A stretch of DNA of 64,000 nt from Boswellia sacra. Lineage: Eukaryota > Streptophyta > Magnoliopsida > Sapindales > Burseraceae. The position numbers and the translations under genes were made by a program. This document shows positions 34,330 through 44,879 of this stretch, piece by piece. The DNA lies in NCBI GenBank assembly GCA_013180625.2, contig SNVD02011463.1, positions 47,255-111,254 on the forward strand, in the 5' to 3' direction. Below the pieces are notes generated by a model. That model ran no database searches, was not told the origin of the DNA, and saw nothing but the letters and a program-made list of their open reading frames with translations. Each line of letters opens with the position of its first letter. The first letter of the stretch is position 1.

Positions 34330-35690
34330 AAAAGGTGTGCCCATTCAAGGATTGAAGGGCCCATTCGAGGGCTGATGTGCCCATCTGAGGGCTGGTGTAC
34401 CTATCCAAGGGTGAATGTACCCCTTTCAGGGCTAAAATGTGGCCATTCTAGGGGTAGTATGCCCATCTAAGGGTGAAAGCGCCCATCTATGGGTGAATGT
34501 CCATTCAAGGGCTGGTAAGAATCTCTATGATGCTATGATAAAACACTCCTCCATGCACTTATTTCTTAGCGTTTCCAACACTTTTCAGTGCACATATTTC
34601 CTAGGGTTTCCAACACTCCTTAGTGCATCTACTTCTTAGGGTTTTCAACACACTTAAGTGCGCCTCTCTTAGGGCTTTCAACACTTTTCAGTGTGCCTCT
34701 TCTTAGGGCTTTCAACACTTTTCAGTGTGCCTCTTCTTAGGGCTTGTGCCTATTCTAAGGACTTAAAACACTTTTAAGTGCACGTACTTCTTAAGGTTTT
34801 CAACACTTTTTGGTGCGCCTCTTCTTAGGGCTTGTGCCTATTCTAAGAGCTTAAAACACTCTTAAGTGCATTTACTTCTTAGAGTTACCTTCTAATGCAT
34901 GCCCGCTAGGAAAACATTCACTTATGCACTACTTCGTGGTCTTTGGACCTTCTCAATCTTTTTACCTTCGAATAAGCATCCTTCATACTTTCTATGTTCT
35001 TTTTAGAATTTGCATTCGTTGGGTTTCATACCCATCTTCTAAGTATTCTCCATTCTTCTTTGATCTTCTTTGGCTTTTGCATTCAATGGGTTTCATGCCA
35101 TTCTTTCAAGTATTCTTGCTTCTATTATTGATTTCTTCTGGTCCACTAAGGAAATTTCTTGATTTGTCATGTTCTAACATTCTTCATTCTCGAATCCTTT
35201 TGCACTTGTCGTGCTCTGTACTTAGGGAATTCTTATCATGATATTGATTCCATGACTCACTAGTGATTTCTCCATTGTCCTTGTAAGTTCTTGCAAAATG
35301 TTAAACATCTTAATGGTTTCAAATTAATTCAAATTTTTACCCTATATGGTGTGCTCTTCAACAACTTTGCTTTCAAGTCTTTGGAGAAAATTTTTCCTCG
35401 TGTGGACCGATTAAGGATTCCATTCAATCAATGCTACTCTTTTGTTGTGAGTTGCTAAACTGTTGACATGGATGAGTGCTTACCAACAAGACATTTTAAA
35501 AAATTCTGTCATTATTAACGTAAAGTTTTATCCTATTCTTCTTCCTTTTTTCTTCCTTCCCCTCTTCTTCTTTTCCTTCTTCTTTCTTTCTCTTTTTTTT
35601 TCTTTTCTCTTTTTTCTTCCTTCTTTCTTTTGCCTTTTGTCTTTTTGTCTTTTTTTTTCTTTTTTCTTTTTTCATTTTTGCCCCTCATTA
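34330..35690 (-). repeat. T2 3' tandem-repeat zone
   Basis: Inverted counterpart of 28861-30350 in T3, in the same order from the LTR: GGGCACAT-type units (34330-34515), GTGCAC/AAGAGTGTT-type units (34545-34885), about 60-base units (34950-35120), then a pyrimidine tract (35535-35690, purine on minus). No protein-coding role is apparent. Such arrays are known in the 3' regions of Tat/Ogre elements. Confidence 0.75.
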
Positions 35691-35695
35691 AAGGG

Positions 35696-35823
35696 ACAGC
35701 CAGCTAGCTGTCAGACAGTCGCCCTATTGTCTGACTATCTCCTGACAGTTTATCAATAGTCGACTAGCGGTTTGTTTATAGTCTGGCAGCTAAGGGATTC
35801 TATAAAGCCTGTTCGTCTTCTCG
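35696..35823 (+). promoter_or_regulatory. Promoter of the antisense PMD gene with T2-type motif cluster
   Basis: ACAGCCAGCTAGCTGT (35696-35711), ACAGTCGCCCTATTGT (35715-35730), AATAGTCGACTAGCGG (35755-35770) and ATAGTCTGGCAGCTAA (35778-35793) share the AGTC/CAGCT palindromic form of the T2 LTR cluster. A TATAAA box lies at 35801-35806. Confidence 0.55.
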
Positions 35824-38800
35824 GTGCTTCATTCCCGTATAACTTTTCCATTCTTAATCCGATTTACTTCCAATATTCTCCTACGTATTTGTCTCAACTT
35901 TCTCTTTCCAATACTAGGTCATTCGGTCCATCTTGACTTGAATGAGAGTAATCTAGTCTGGAAATCAACATTTAAGGCTCTCTTGAAAGACCAAAAGGTG
36001 CTTGTTGTCTATGACGTGGCTTCCTATACAATCAACCTGGTATGTATTTTTCTTCATTCTTCGTTTTTCCATTTTCTTAGAATCTTCTAGGCATGTAGTC
36101 ATATAGAAACTTCAATTTCTTACCTTAGGACTACCATGAGAACAGAATGTGTGGGTCATTTTATGGAGCCTACAGTTGGCTTTTAGAGATAGAAAATAAG
36201 GTTGTCAAGAGTAGGATCGATGCCACCATTTTCGATGAGTTTATTACTTGTTTCCTGCATGCTTCTCCAAACATTGATCATCGAGTGTTAGCCGCTTTGT
36301 GCCAGGGGTGGATGGACTCGACCCACACATCCTATCTTCTGATTAGTGAGATGATCATCACGCCTTTAGACATGATTGTTTTGATCGGCCTTCCGTGTAG
36401 TGGCAAGGTCATTCTTATTAATGCTTGCATTGCAAACTCAAGGGATTAGCAGAACTTGATCCAAAAGCTTATTGGGTGTAAGGTAAGGATCGAGAATAAT
36501 GTTACAATTTGATATGCTCTCCTGTATGAGTATTGGAGGAAGAGATCCAACCTGACTCGAGTCAAGGTGGATCAGTATGCACGTAGCTTCATCGTGTATC
36601 TACTCGGTTTGACACTCTTTGCTAATACGTGAAACACCACCTTCTTGACTTTACTTCCGACCTTCTAGGATCTCAAACGAGTGAGGAATTTTGACTATGG
36701 CCGTGCTGCTCTCAGCCAACTATATTTTGGTCTAGATCGTGCTTGCGTAGGTTTTGCTAGGATTACTAGATTTGCTTTGTTTCTTAAGGTAAATTCTTTC
36801 TTTACCATGACTTGGGATAAGGTGAAAGACATTATAATTAGTATTTTCATTTATATCACAATCTTACCATGCTTCTTTATTCTTCGCAGATTCACTCTTA
36901 GTGGTAGGACCAGAAGAGAGTTGGTCAGTGGCTATGAGGATTGCCTTTCCATTCAACGACTATCGCATTCATCTTCCTTGTGTGAGCAACATGATATGGT
37001 ATTTGGGTGATTGCGTGTGAGATTGGTTCGAAGGCCTATCACGTCGTATGATTCCTCCTCCACCACCAATTTTGATGATAGATTCGACTTATTTGGCCAT
37101 GGATCCAGAGGTGTCAATTTACATGACCGGCTTTCATTTGAATACGATCAAGTTTCCATTGATGATGGCCTCTTACATCGATTTGGTTCAAGCCACCTTG
37201 TTACTCACTAGGCCTGGTCGAACTGCTGATGAGACTCCTCATCCCCTTGTTGTGTCTAGTCATACTAATAGTTCTTTTGCTCGTCATAGGAAGAGATCAA
37301 GAGCTTCCTCTATAGGTAATGGTACATTTGTTTCCTTTTCTACTACCGCTCAACAGCCCCATCCACCTCAACTCCTTTAGTTGCTCTGACTGTTCCAGCC
37401 GACCATGTGATTGGTGACCTCTAGGCTTATCCCACTAATGTCATCTACACGTGGGATGATAATGGACAAATCAGCAGCCATGTGATCACTGAGGATCTGA
37501 ACATGCATGTTCCCTTTGCTCGACAGGACACCACTTTGGTAAGTCTTCTAACTATACGCTCCTCAAGTTTCCTACCACTCTTCAATTAATCATTAATAAA
37601 TGTAATGCGAAGTAGGTACCATGATCTTCCATAGAACAAGTTTTTCGTATGCAGGTATAGACACTAAATTTTTTAGGCTCGATGAAGGAATGAAGATGAA
37701 TGTCGAGTAAATAAAATGACCAAAATACCCTTGGAGGCCAAGACAGGAAAGGTGAGAGGGAGTTGGTGAAAGGTCTAAAAAACTAGCATATGACTTCAAA
37801 AAATCACAAAAATTAATCGAGTCGAAATTTAATGATGAGCCATATACCACTGCAAAGTTACGAATGTCTAATTTTCATAAAAATTTATGGATCATGAATC
37901 GGAGTTCAACATGAAATGTTATAAGCAATTAAATAGATAAAGGTCAAAAGAGATTGTATTACACAATTGCAAAATAGGAAGGACCAAACAACTAGAGCAC
38001 TGTTTATCCGAATGCCACATTGGTTTTTTATCACTTTTTAACTCCAATGAAAGCCTATAAGTACACCTTGGACACACTTCTCAAGGCATCCAGAAATCCT
38101 CTCTCTCTCTCCCTCTAGGACACACTTGTGAGAATTCCAATGAGTTCTTTCTAGTTTAACATTTTCGGGCGTTTTATATTGCTCTAAACCCAAAAAGGGT
38201 ACATCTTGGGAGCAGTTTTCTCTTCTCCCTCATATTTTCTTGCTTAGAATTAAGCATGTTTAGGTTTATTTATGCTTAGAATAAGCATGTCTAGGATTTA
38301 TTTTTATGCTTAGAAGCATGCTAGGGTTATTATAAATTGTTCTAACCCTTATTTATTTTGTGAGATGGATAAGCGTGTCTAGATAAGTTCGTTATTCCTC
38401 CTTTATCTAGAAACATGTTTAGGAATATAATTTTCTTTGTAAATGCTTAGAAATATGCTTAGGTCCACATGCTTAGAATCACGTTTAGGAACACATGATT
38501 AGAACCATGCTAAAGAAGACTTATATTTTCTTTGATGAAGCTAGGAGATAGCATATAATAGGTTAGAATTACCATTTTGCCCTTGAATACTATGATTGAT
38601 GTTGCTTGCTTGAATTGGGATAGAATATGCCATGAATACCAAGATTAGGCTAGAAATGCCATGATTCTTAATAAACTGATATGAATTATGCTAGAATAGC
38701 AATAGGTAGAATGCCATGACAGAATTATCAAATATAGGTAGAAGTGTCATGATTTTAGATTATGGCTTTATTTATTTGATTTACGAATGTGTGAACGTAC

Positions 38801-39776
38801 CATGGATACACTATGATTAGAATAATGCCATGAAGTGCTAGTTGACTCATATTGATGGTGAAAGACCATCATTAAGAATGATATATGTATGAATATGCAT
38901 GCTGAGGTTTGATAAACATGGAATAGACTCACATATGGTGGTGAGGAATTCCTTATTTATCGAATCTCGAATTGATTGCTTATTGAATGTATGATTTGCA
39001 TGAATATGCTTATATTATTGAACACTTGATTTATGTGAATGTTACATTTGGAGTGTTGTACATAGAATTACTTTATTTTATTATTAAAGAATAATGGATG
39101 TAATCCTCTTCCCTTTCCCCTCTGTTTAAAAAGAATTGTAACTATATTCTCCTCCATTTTTCTATGTATGAATATACAACTACTTTGATTGAAAAACCAC
39201 TTCACACGACTATTGAAGATAAAAATGAGAATGTGTGCATAAAATGAACCACTTAAGCGGACTAAGCAACAACACGAGTTATTTTCATTTGGTATTTTCA
39301 TATCCGGGCGAGTCAAAAGGCTCGTACCTAACTTCCTGAACCCATCCATGAAGGGATCAGGGTAGTTTAGGTTCCGAAGTGAGGGATCAGATTGCCCCTA
39401 TTCATTCTCAGTTGAATAATTGGGTGGCGACTTCTTTTTGTAGACATGCCTATGGTCCGTTTGTATTCCTTTAAGACTCGAAAGAGGCTTTGACATAGTA
39501 TCGCGATCGCAAATGCTCTGGCAGGATGAAAGCCCATTCACAGTAGGCTACTTCTCATGGGTATGTTTTGCAGATATCATATCAATATCAGGTAAAGTAG
39601 CCCTCTATACTTCATATATGCATGTTTGCTATCTTAATAGCTTTGCTAATTATGTGATTCGTTTGCTTGGCTAGATGAGTCGTTTGGAGGTTGCTCATCT
39701 GCAGCAGGAGGTTAAGCGTCTTTAGGTTTAGGTCGCTGCCTTCTCCTTCAATGTCAACAACGATGGCGATGAGTGA
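35824..39776 (+). pseudogene. PMD-like gene with introns, antisense in T2
   Basis: Exons on plus: (a) to 36039, HLDLNESNLVWKSTFKALLK and VLVVYDVASYTINL; (b) 36129-36788, MCGSFYGAYSWLLEIENKVV, then the PMD signature ALCQGWMDSTHTSYLLISEM and IITPLDMIVLIGLPCSGKVI, then NFDYGRAALSQLYFGLDRAC; (c) 36890-37538, including WYLGDCVRDWFEGLSRRMIP; (d) 39675-39776, MSRLEVAHLQQEVKRL then a stop. Splice sites: GTATGT 36040/TTAG 36128; GTAAAT 36789/CGCAG 36889; GTAAGT 37539/GCAG 39573, holding solo LTR A3. WR..THTFHLP and G(E)MTITLEDV..LLGLP are typical PMD blocks. A few stops (36450 and others) mark a pseudogene. Start codon not fixed. Confidence 0.65.
37651..39547 (+). repeat. A3: solo LTR of family A in a PMD intron
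   Basis: LTR 37656-39542 (TATAGACACTAAATTTT ... CCCATTCACA), 1887 bases. Flanks GCAGG (37651-37655) and GTAGG (39543-39547) are a one-mismatch target duplication. No PBS or gag follows, so it is a solo LTR. Plus orientation, opposite to T2. Confidence 0.8.
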
Positions 39777-40272
39777 TGACTGTCACCACTGGTTTCTTTC
39801 ACGGTTTCTTTCGTTCATTTTGTTTCTATGAATGACCTCTTATGTTGTACAATCAAACATAAACAATTTCCAGAAACTTGGTGAAAATTTTATTTCAGCT
39901 TTATATACTACGTGTATTTCAATAAATTTACATTCAAATTTGTTTCTACATCATCATTTATTCAATTTTGCATAAAAATACAAAATTTGGAGATCCTGCA
40001 TTCGAAAATGCTCATTGATGCGCATTTTGGAAGTAAAAAATAACACAAAAATTGAACGATTGCCAGGCAGTTGAGCAGTTGTCAAAGAACCATTGGTCGA
40101 TAGTCAGACAGTCACCCAGCAGTTTTGCCGACGATTTACCCTTATTCTTTCCATTTTCGCTTCATTTTGTGCACTATTTAAGTGTTCTTCCTCTCCTATG
40201 CTCCTCTATACTTTTTCTCTAGTTTTTTGAGATTTCTTTCATGCTTCTCAATGCCTCTTCACACCATTTAAC
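39777..40272 (+). promoter_or_regulatory. Intergenic and promoter of the antisense DUF7745-like gene, with motif cluster
   Basis: Contains at 40061-40135 TGCCAGGCAGTTGAGCAGTT, GATAGTCAGACAGTC and ACAGTCACCCAGCAGTT, variants of the T2 LTR motif ACAGTCGGGCAGCTGT. A TATTTAAG lies at about 40174. AATAAA for the upstream PMD gene is near 39920 (CAATAAATT). Confidence 0.5.
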
Positions 40273-41890
40273 ATGTATAAGGACTCTCTAAAGATCATCC
40301 AATCTCTTTTCAAGCCTCTAAAGGATGATGACAAGAAATGACTCGAATCCATCGGTCTTTATCATCTGAAGTTCCTTCGATATGTAAAACTCGATATCCT
40401 TTTTCTTAAGCACTACACGACCTTCTTGGATGCTCATAATCATGTCTTCCACTTCAACAGGTAAGAGCTTTGCCTCCTATATGAAGAATTATTTGCCATA
40501 CTCGGTTGTGACTCATCCAGTTTCGAAAGCATCATTCTGCGTATTGTCTAGGCACCGTCAATGTCAAATCTTGCAATTTCTTTGACTTCCCGATTTCTAT
40601 CATAGGTATTCATACCAGAGGCAGTAGAGTGACATTATCTTCCATCATGCCTTTGCTTGGAATAATAGACAGGACCTCGTCCGGTTGGCTTCACCTTTTT
40701 TAGTTATGCCTTATTGTATAGTTTTTACTGGTCTTACCAGATGGTCTTGGAGATCGACATCTTGTGGCCATCATTCCTTATATGGAACCTGGTTTCATAG
40801 TAGTTCTCTTGATTCTAGCTGAGACACTGATCAGACTGGATTGAATCAACATTGATCTGAGTCAGAGGTTTAGTGGCAGTCTTCTGCTTCTTTAGGTTTT
40901 TCTTCCAGCCCCAAATTTTGCCTAGCCACCCTTTCGAGTTTTTGACTTAGCGAGCTTAATTGTTTTCATATTCTTTTTTTATGCTCTAATTTTTGCTTAA
41001 GCAGCCCTCTTCAAGCTTTCGACTTAGCGAGCTTGCCTTAACTTTTGCCTGAGTTACCATTTTTGGGTTTTCAACTCAGTGGGCTTTTTCTCTTTCCTTT
41101 CCTGCCCTAACTTTTGCCTAAACTACCCTTTCAAGTTTTCAGCTTAGCAGGCTTGCCTTAATTTTTGCCTAAGCCACCTTTTTAGGTTTTCGATGTAGCA
41201 GGCTTTTCTTCTTATTTTTCTCTATTTCTTTTTCTCAGATTTGGTTATAAGAGAGGCTATGTATTCTAGCACTACCTGAAAGGGATATTTCTCGTTACAG
41301 CCCTTGACTTCATACGAAGAGAAGACTTGAGAGATGTTCTTCTTGGATTGACTGGCTTCAAGTCATTCCCAATACTCAGATTCGTTGGCACTGTCCATGG
41401 TGGAGACTGGAGCATGTGACAGTCATGACCTATATCACATGTGTTCCTTTAGCAGGTTTTACCCAGAGTTCATTCTATGATCCTACTAGATTGCATCGAT
41501 AGTATGGACTTAAACAAAGGATCATGGATTCATCAACTGGTTTCGGTCTTGGGGGACTGTTTGCTCGTTATCTAGAGCATGTCAAGGATTCTTGGCCACA
41601 TCGCACCATCAAAAGGAATCTATTCCATGATCTTGATTTTGTGACAGATGATCGGTATAAGGATTGAATGACCTTTCAGGCTTTCATTCTTGATCCTGAT
41701 ATTCAAGCCAGATAGTGGCATGAGCGATATAGTGAGCCTATTTGTAGTCAATCGAAGAGGTAGAGGTGACATTGTTAATTCCATTGTTAGCTTATATTTT
41801 AGATGTTTTCCTTTTGTTATTATGCAAAATACTAAGACATTTCAAAGGCATATTTGTTCCCAAACAATTTCATTTCATTAATAAAAGTAC
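40273..41890 (+). pseudogene. DUF7745-like gene, antisense in T2
   Basis: ATG at 40273 (MYKDSLKIIQSLFKPLKDDD), then LESIGLYHLKFLRYVKLDIL, NHVFHFN and ELCLLYEELFAILGCDSS. Exon 1 ends GSLLLL then TAG (Q in T3) at 40895. The intron is 40896-41238 (GTTTTT ... TTTCTCAG). Exon 2 begins IWL.ERLCILALPERDI. Later blocks are PWWRLEHVTVMTYITCVPLA, LHRQYGLKQRI-like and WPHRTIKRNLFHDLDFVTDD. AATAAAA at 41880-41886 is a likely poly(A) signal, 100 bases before convergent integrase. Several stops. It shares blocks with 1667-2870 and 26640-27830. Its fold is presumably PMD-related; function unknown. Confidence 0.65.
40896..41238 (+). repeat. Intron of the DUF7745-like gene made of tandem repeats (T2)
   Basis: TTTTGCCTAAG-type unit starts at about 40916, 40991, 41043, 41112 and 41163 (spacing 75, 52, 69, 51), i.e. 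a near-120-base dimer. Each has a GGGTTTTCGACTTAGC.GGCTTG part. The acceptor is TTTCTCAG. Confidence 0.8.
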
Positions 41891-41989
41891 AATCTTTTAC
41901 TTTGAACAACATGTGCATAATAAGATAACTCCTATCATTAATTAGCCATTTCTAGTTTTCTGATTGATTATTTTTACTCTCTCTTTGTT

Positions 41990-44879
41990 TTCTTTTTTTT
42001 TTTTTTTCATACATAGTACATCTTCAGCCTGTCCATGTTGATAGGTTTAGTGAATTCATTCCCTTCCATGTTTGATAAGATAACTGCTCCATCGAACATG
42101 ACCTTCGTCATAATGAAAGGGCCCCTATGAACGGGGCTTTCAACCTGCCAGAGCGTTTGCGACCACGATACTGTGTCAAAGCCTCTTTCGAGTCTTAAAG
42201 AAATACAAACGAACCATGGGCACGTCTACAGAAAGAAGTTGCCACCCAATTATTCAATTGGCAATAAATGAAAGCAATCTGATCCCTCGCATCGGAACCT
42301 AAACTACCCTTATCCTTTAAGATATGGGTTCCGAAAGTTAGGTATGAGTCTTTTGACCCGCCCGAATATAAATCCAACCTCCACTTGGAAAATACCAAAT
42401 AGGAATAGCTCGTGTTGTTACTTAATCTACTTAGATTGCTTGTTTTATGTACACATTATTCATTTTATCTTCTTTAGTCATGCAAGGTGATTAGTCAATA
42501 AAAAAACAATTGTATATTCATACAAAGAAAGAATGAAGAGAATAGAGTTATAATTCATTTCAAATATAGGGGAATGGGAAGAGAATTGCAATATTTGTTA
42601 TTCAACAATAAAGTAAATTCTACTTTAACACTTCCTATATAACATTCAATCATTTATATTATTGAAACATTCAATAATAGAAAGCATATTCAGGCATATC
42701 AAGACATTCAATTCAAGACTCAATAAATAGTGAATTCCTCACCATCACATGTGAGTCTATTCAATGGTTATCAAGCCTTTTTCGTGGCATTATACAATCA
42801 TTCAATTATATTTCTAATCATGGTATATTCATACATTCATAAATAAACAAATTATATATCAAACAAAGCCATAATCTAATATCGTGGCATTCTAGCCTAG
42901 ATTTGATAACTTCTATCGTGGCATTCTACCTATCATAATTCATATCCATTATCATGGCATTTCTGGCCTAAACACTATATTCATGGCATATTCTAGCCTA
43001 AACATAATTCTCATGGCATATTCCAGCCAAATTATGGCATTTCTAGTCTAATTCAAACAATTGAAATCAATCATAGCTATTCTAGTTCAAACAAGACATT
43101 CAAGAGCAAAACGATAATTTTTACTTATTCTATGCTGTTTCCTAGCATATATCAAAGCAAATAAGTTTTTCTAGCATGATTCTAATATGTGCTCTTAATC
43201 ATGATTCTAAGCATGTACTCCTAATCACGTTTCTAAGCATTTACAAAGAAATTAAACTCCTAAGCATGATTATAATAAATGAGAGATAGCAGACTTACCT
43301 TGACACATTTATCCATCTTGCAAAACAAATAAAGGTTAGACAATTCATAAAACCCTAAACATGCTTCTATGCATAAAAAAATTCCTACACATGCTTATTT
43401 TAAGCATAAATAAACCTAAACATGCTTAATTCTAAGCAAGAAAAATAAAGAAGAAAATATGAGGGAGAAGAGAAAACTACTCTCAGGACATACACTTTCC
43501 GGGTTTGGAGCAATATAAAACGCCCGAAAAAATATTATACTAGAAAGGACTCCTTGGAATTCTCAAAAGTGTGTCCTAGAGGGAGATAGAGAGGATTTCT
43601 AGATGCCTTGAGAATTGTGCTCAAGGTGTGCTTATATGGGCTTTCATTGAAGTGAAAAAGTGATAAAAAAACAAATGTGGGATTCGGATGAACCGTTACG
43701 TATGAACAGTACTGCATGAACAGTTGACTACTTTTTAGTCCTTCATATTTTACAATTTTACAATACAGTCCCTTCTGACCTTTGTGTATTCAATTATTAT
43801 AACCTTTTGAGTCCAATTCCAATTCATGATCCGTAAACTTTTACGAAAACTAGACATCCGTAGCTTTGAAACGATACATGATTCACCATCAGATTCCTCT
43901 GGGATTATTTTCTGTGATTTTTTGAAGTCATATGTCAAATTTGGAGACCTTTCACCAACTCCGTCTCACATTTCCTTTCTTGGCCTCTAAGGGCATTTTG
44001 GTCATTATTTTTGCTTAAGATTCATCTTCATTCCTTCATCGAGCCTGAAAAATTCAGTGTCTACAGCCCCCTAGTTGGGCTTAAACTTCCCTCTATGATC
44101 AAACACTACTAGCCTGGTCTGCTTGAGGACCAACTCCTCTTCTTTGAACTTTCTTACCTTTATTCTCTTATTACAGGCTCGAGCAACTCGTTTTTGTTAT
44201 AGTTACATTTGATATCTTGCTTTCACTCTTTTCTCATCAATCAAGGCCAATAATTCACATCTATTATGAATCCACTCCCATTCAGGAATTTCGGCTTCCA
44301 TCATAACCCTCGTTGATTTCATTTCTATCTCAATTGGTAGGATTGCTTCTGAGCCATGCACCAATGGGAATGGCATCATGCCCGTCGAACTTCTGGGTGT
44401 TGTTCTATAACCCCATAACATAAGCAACAACTTTTCTACCCAATCTTTATATGCCTGCACCATCTTGGCTAATATCTTCTTGATGTTTTTTTATTGGCTG
44501 CCTCTACTGCTCTATTTGCTTGTGGCCTAGATGGAGATGACTTAGGGTGTTCAATCCCATACCTCTCAAATAAGGCCTTAGTCTCTACTTGAAAATGGAC
44601 CCCATTGTCAGTTACGACATGGTGTGGTACTCCAAATCTGAATTGATGTTCTTTTCAATAAACTTTGCCCTCTCCCTTGTCCCCAATTTACTGTAGGACT
44701 TAGCTTCTATCCACTTGGTAAAGTAGTCGATGCCCATTAAAGGCTGACGACTTTATTTTTCCTTTAATGTCAATAACCCATGCGTCAAAGGGCCATAGTG
44801 GTATCATCCCTTGTAGCTCCAAATGTGACTGGCAAATTAGATTTCCTTAAATCTAACATTGGTGACAACTCTTCACAAA
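41990..44879 (-). pseudogene. T2 integrase, interrupted by solo LTR A4
   Basis: Minus: zinc remnant FVKSCHQC, then LWPFDAWVIDIKGKINPAAS and FILV-like AIDYFTKWIEAKSYS near 44700. Then come YKDWVEKLLLMLWGYRTTPR and GMMPFPLVHGSEAILPIEIE (44463-44203). The C-terminal module reads KFKPN.G at 44071, is broken by A4, and resumes GPFIMTKVMFDGAVILSNME with PINMDRLK at 42121-42030. Joining at the GCCCC duplication restores N-x-G-P-F, matching T1 PNWEGPY. The first catalytic D region is visible; the rest is decayed. The upstream part is cut by E2 at 44880. Confidence 0.8.
42121..44070 (-). repeat. A4: solo LTR of family A with TSD GCCCC in T2 integrase
   Basis: LTR 42126-44065 (on minus TGTAGACACTGAATTTTTCA ... 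GCCCCGTTCATA), 1940 bases. GCCCC occurs at 42121-42125 and 44066-44070. No PBS or internal sequence. Same strand as T2. Confidence 0.93.

Larger units (their letters stand above)
21289..44879 (-). mobile_element. T2: Tat/Ogre-like element carrying antisense PMD and DUF7745-like genes, heavily nested
   Basis: On minus, from right to left: integrase (44879-about 41990, interrupted by solo LTR A4), antisense DUF7745-like gene (40273-41890), antisense PMD-like gene (35824-39776, with solo LTR A3 in an intron), tandem-repeat zone (34330-35690), PPT (34180-34196), and 3' LTR (34178-32537 plus 21545-21289). The LTR is split by T3. At 44880 the Athila-like element E2 interrupts integrase. The 5' part of T2 is expected beyond 64000. 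Confidence 0.7.
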
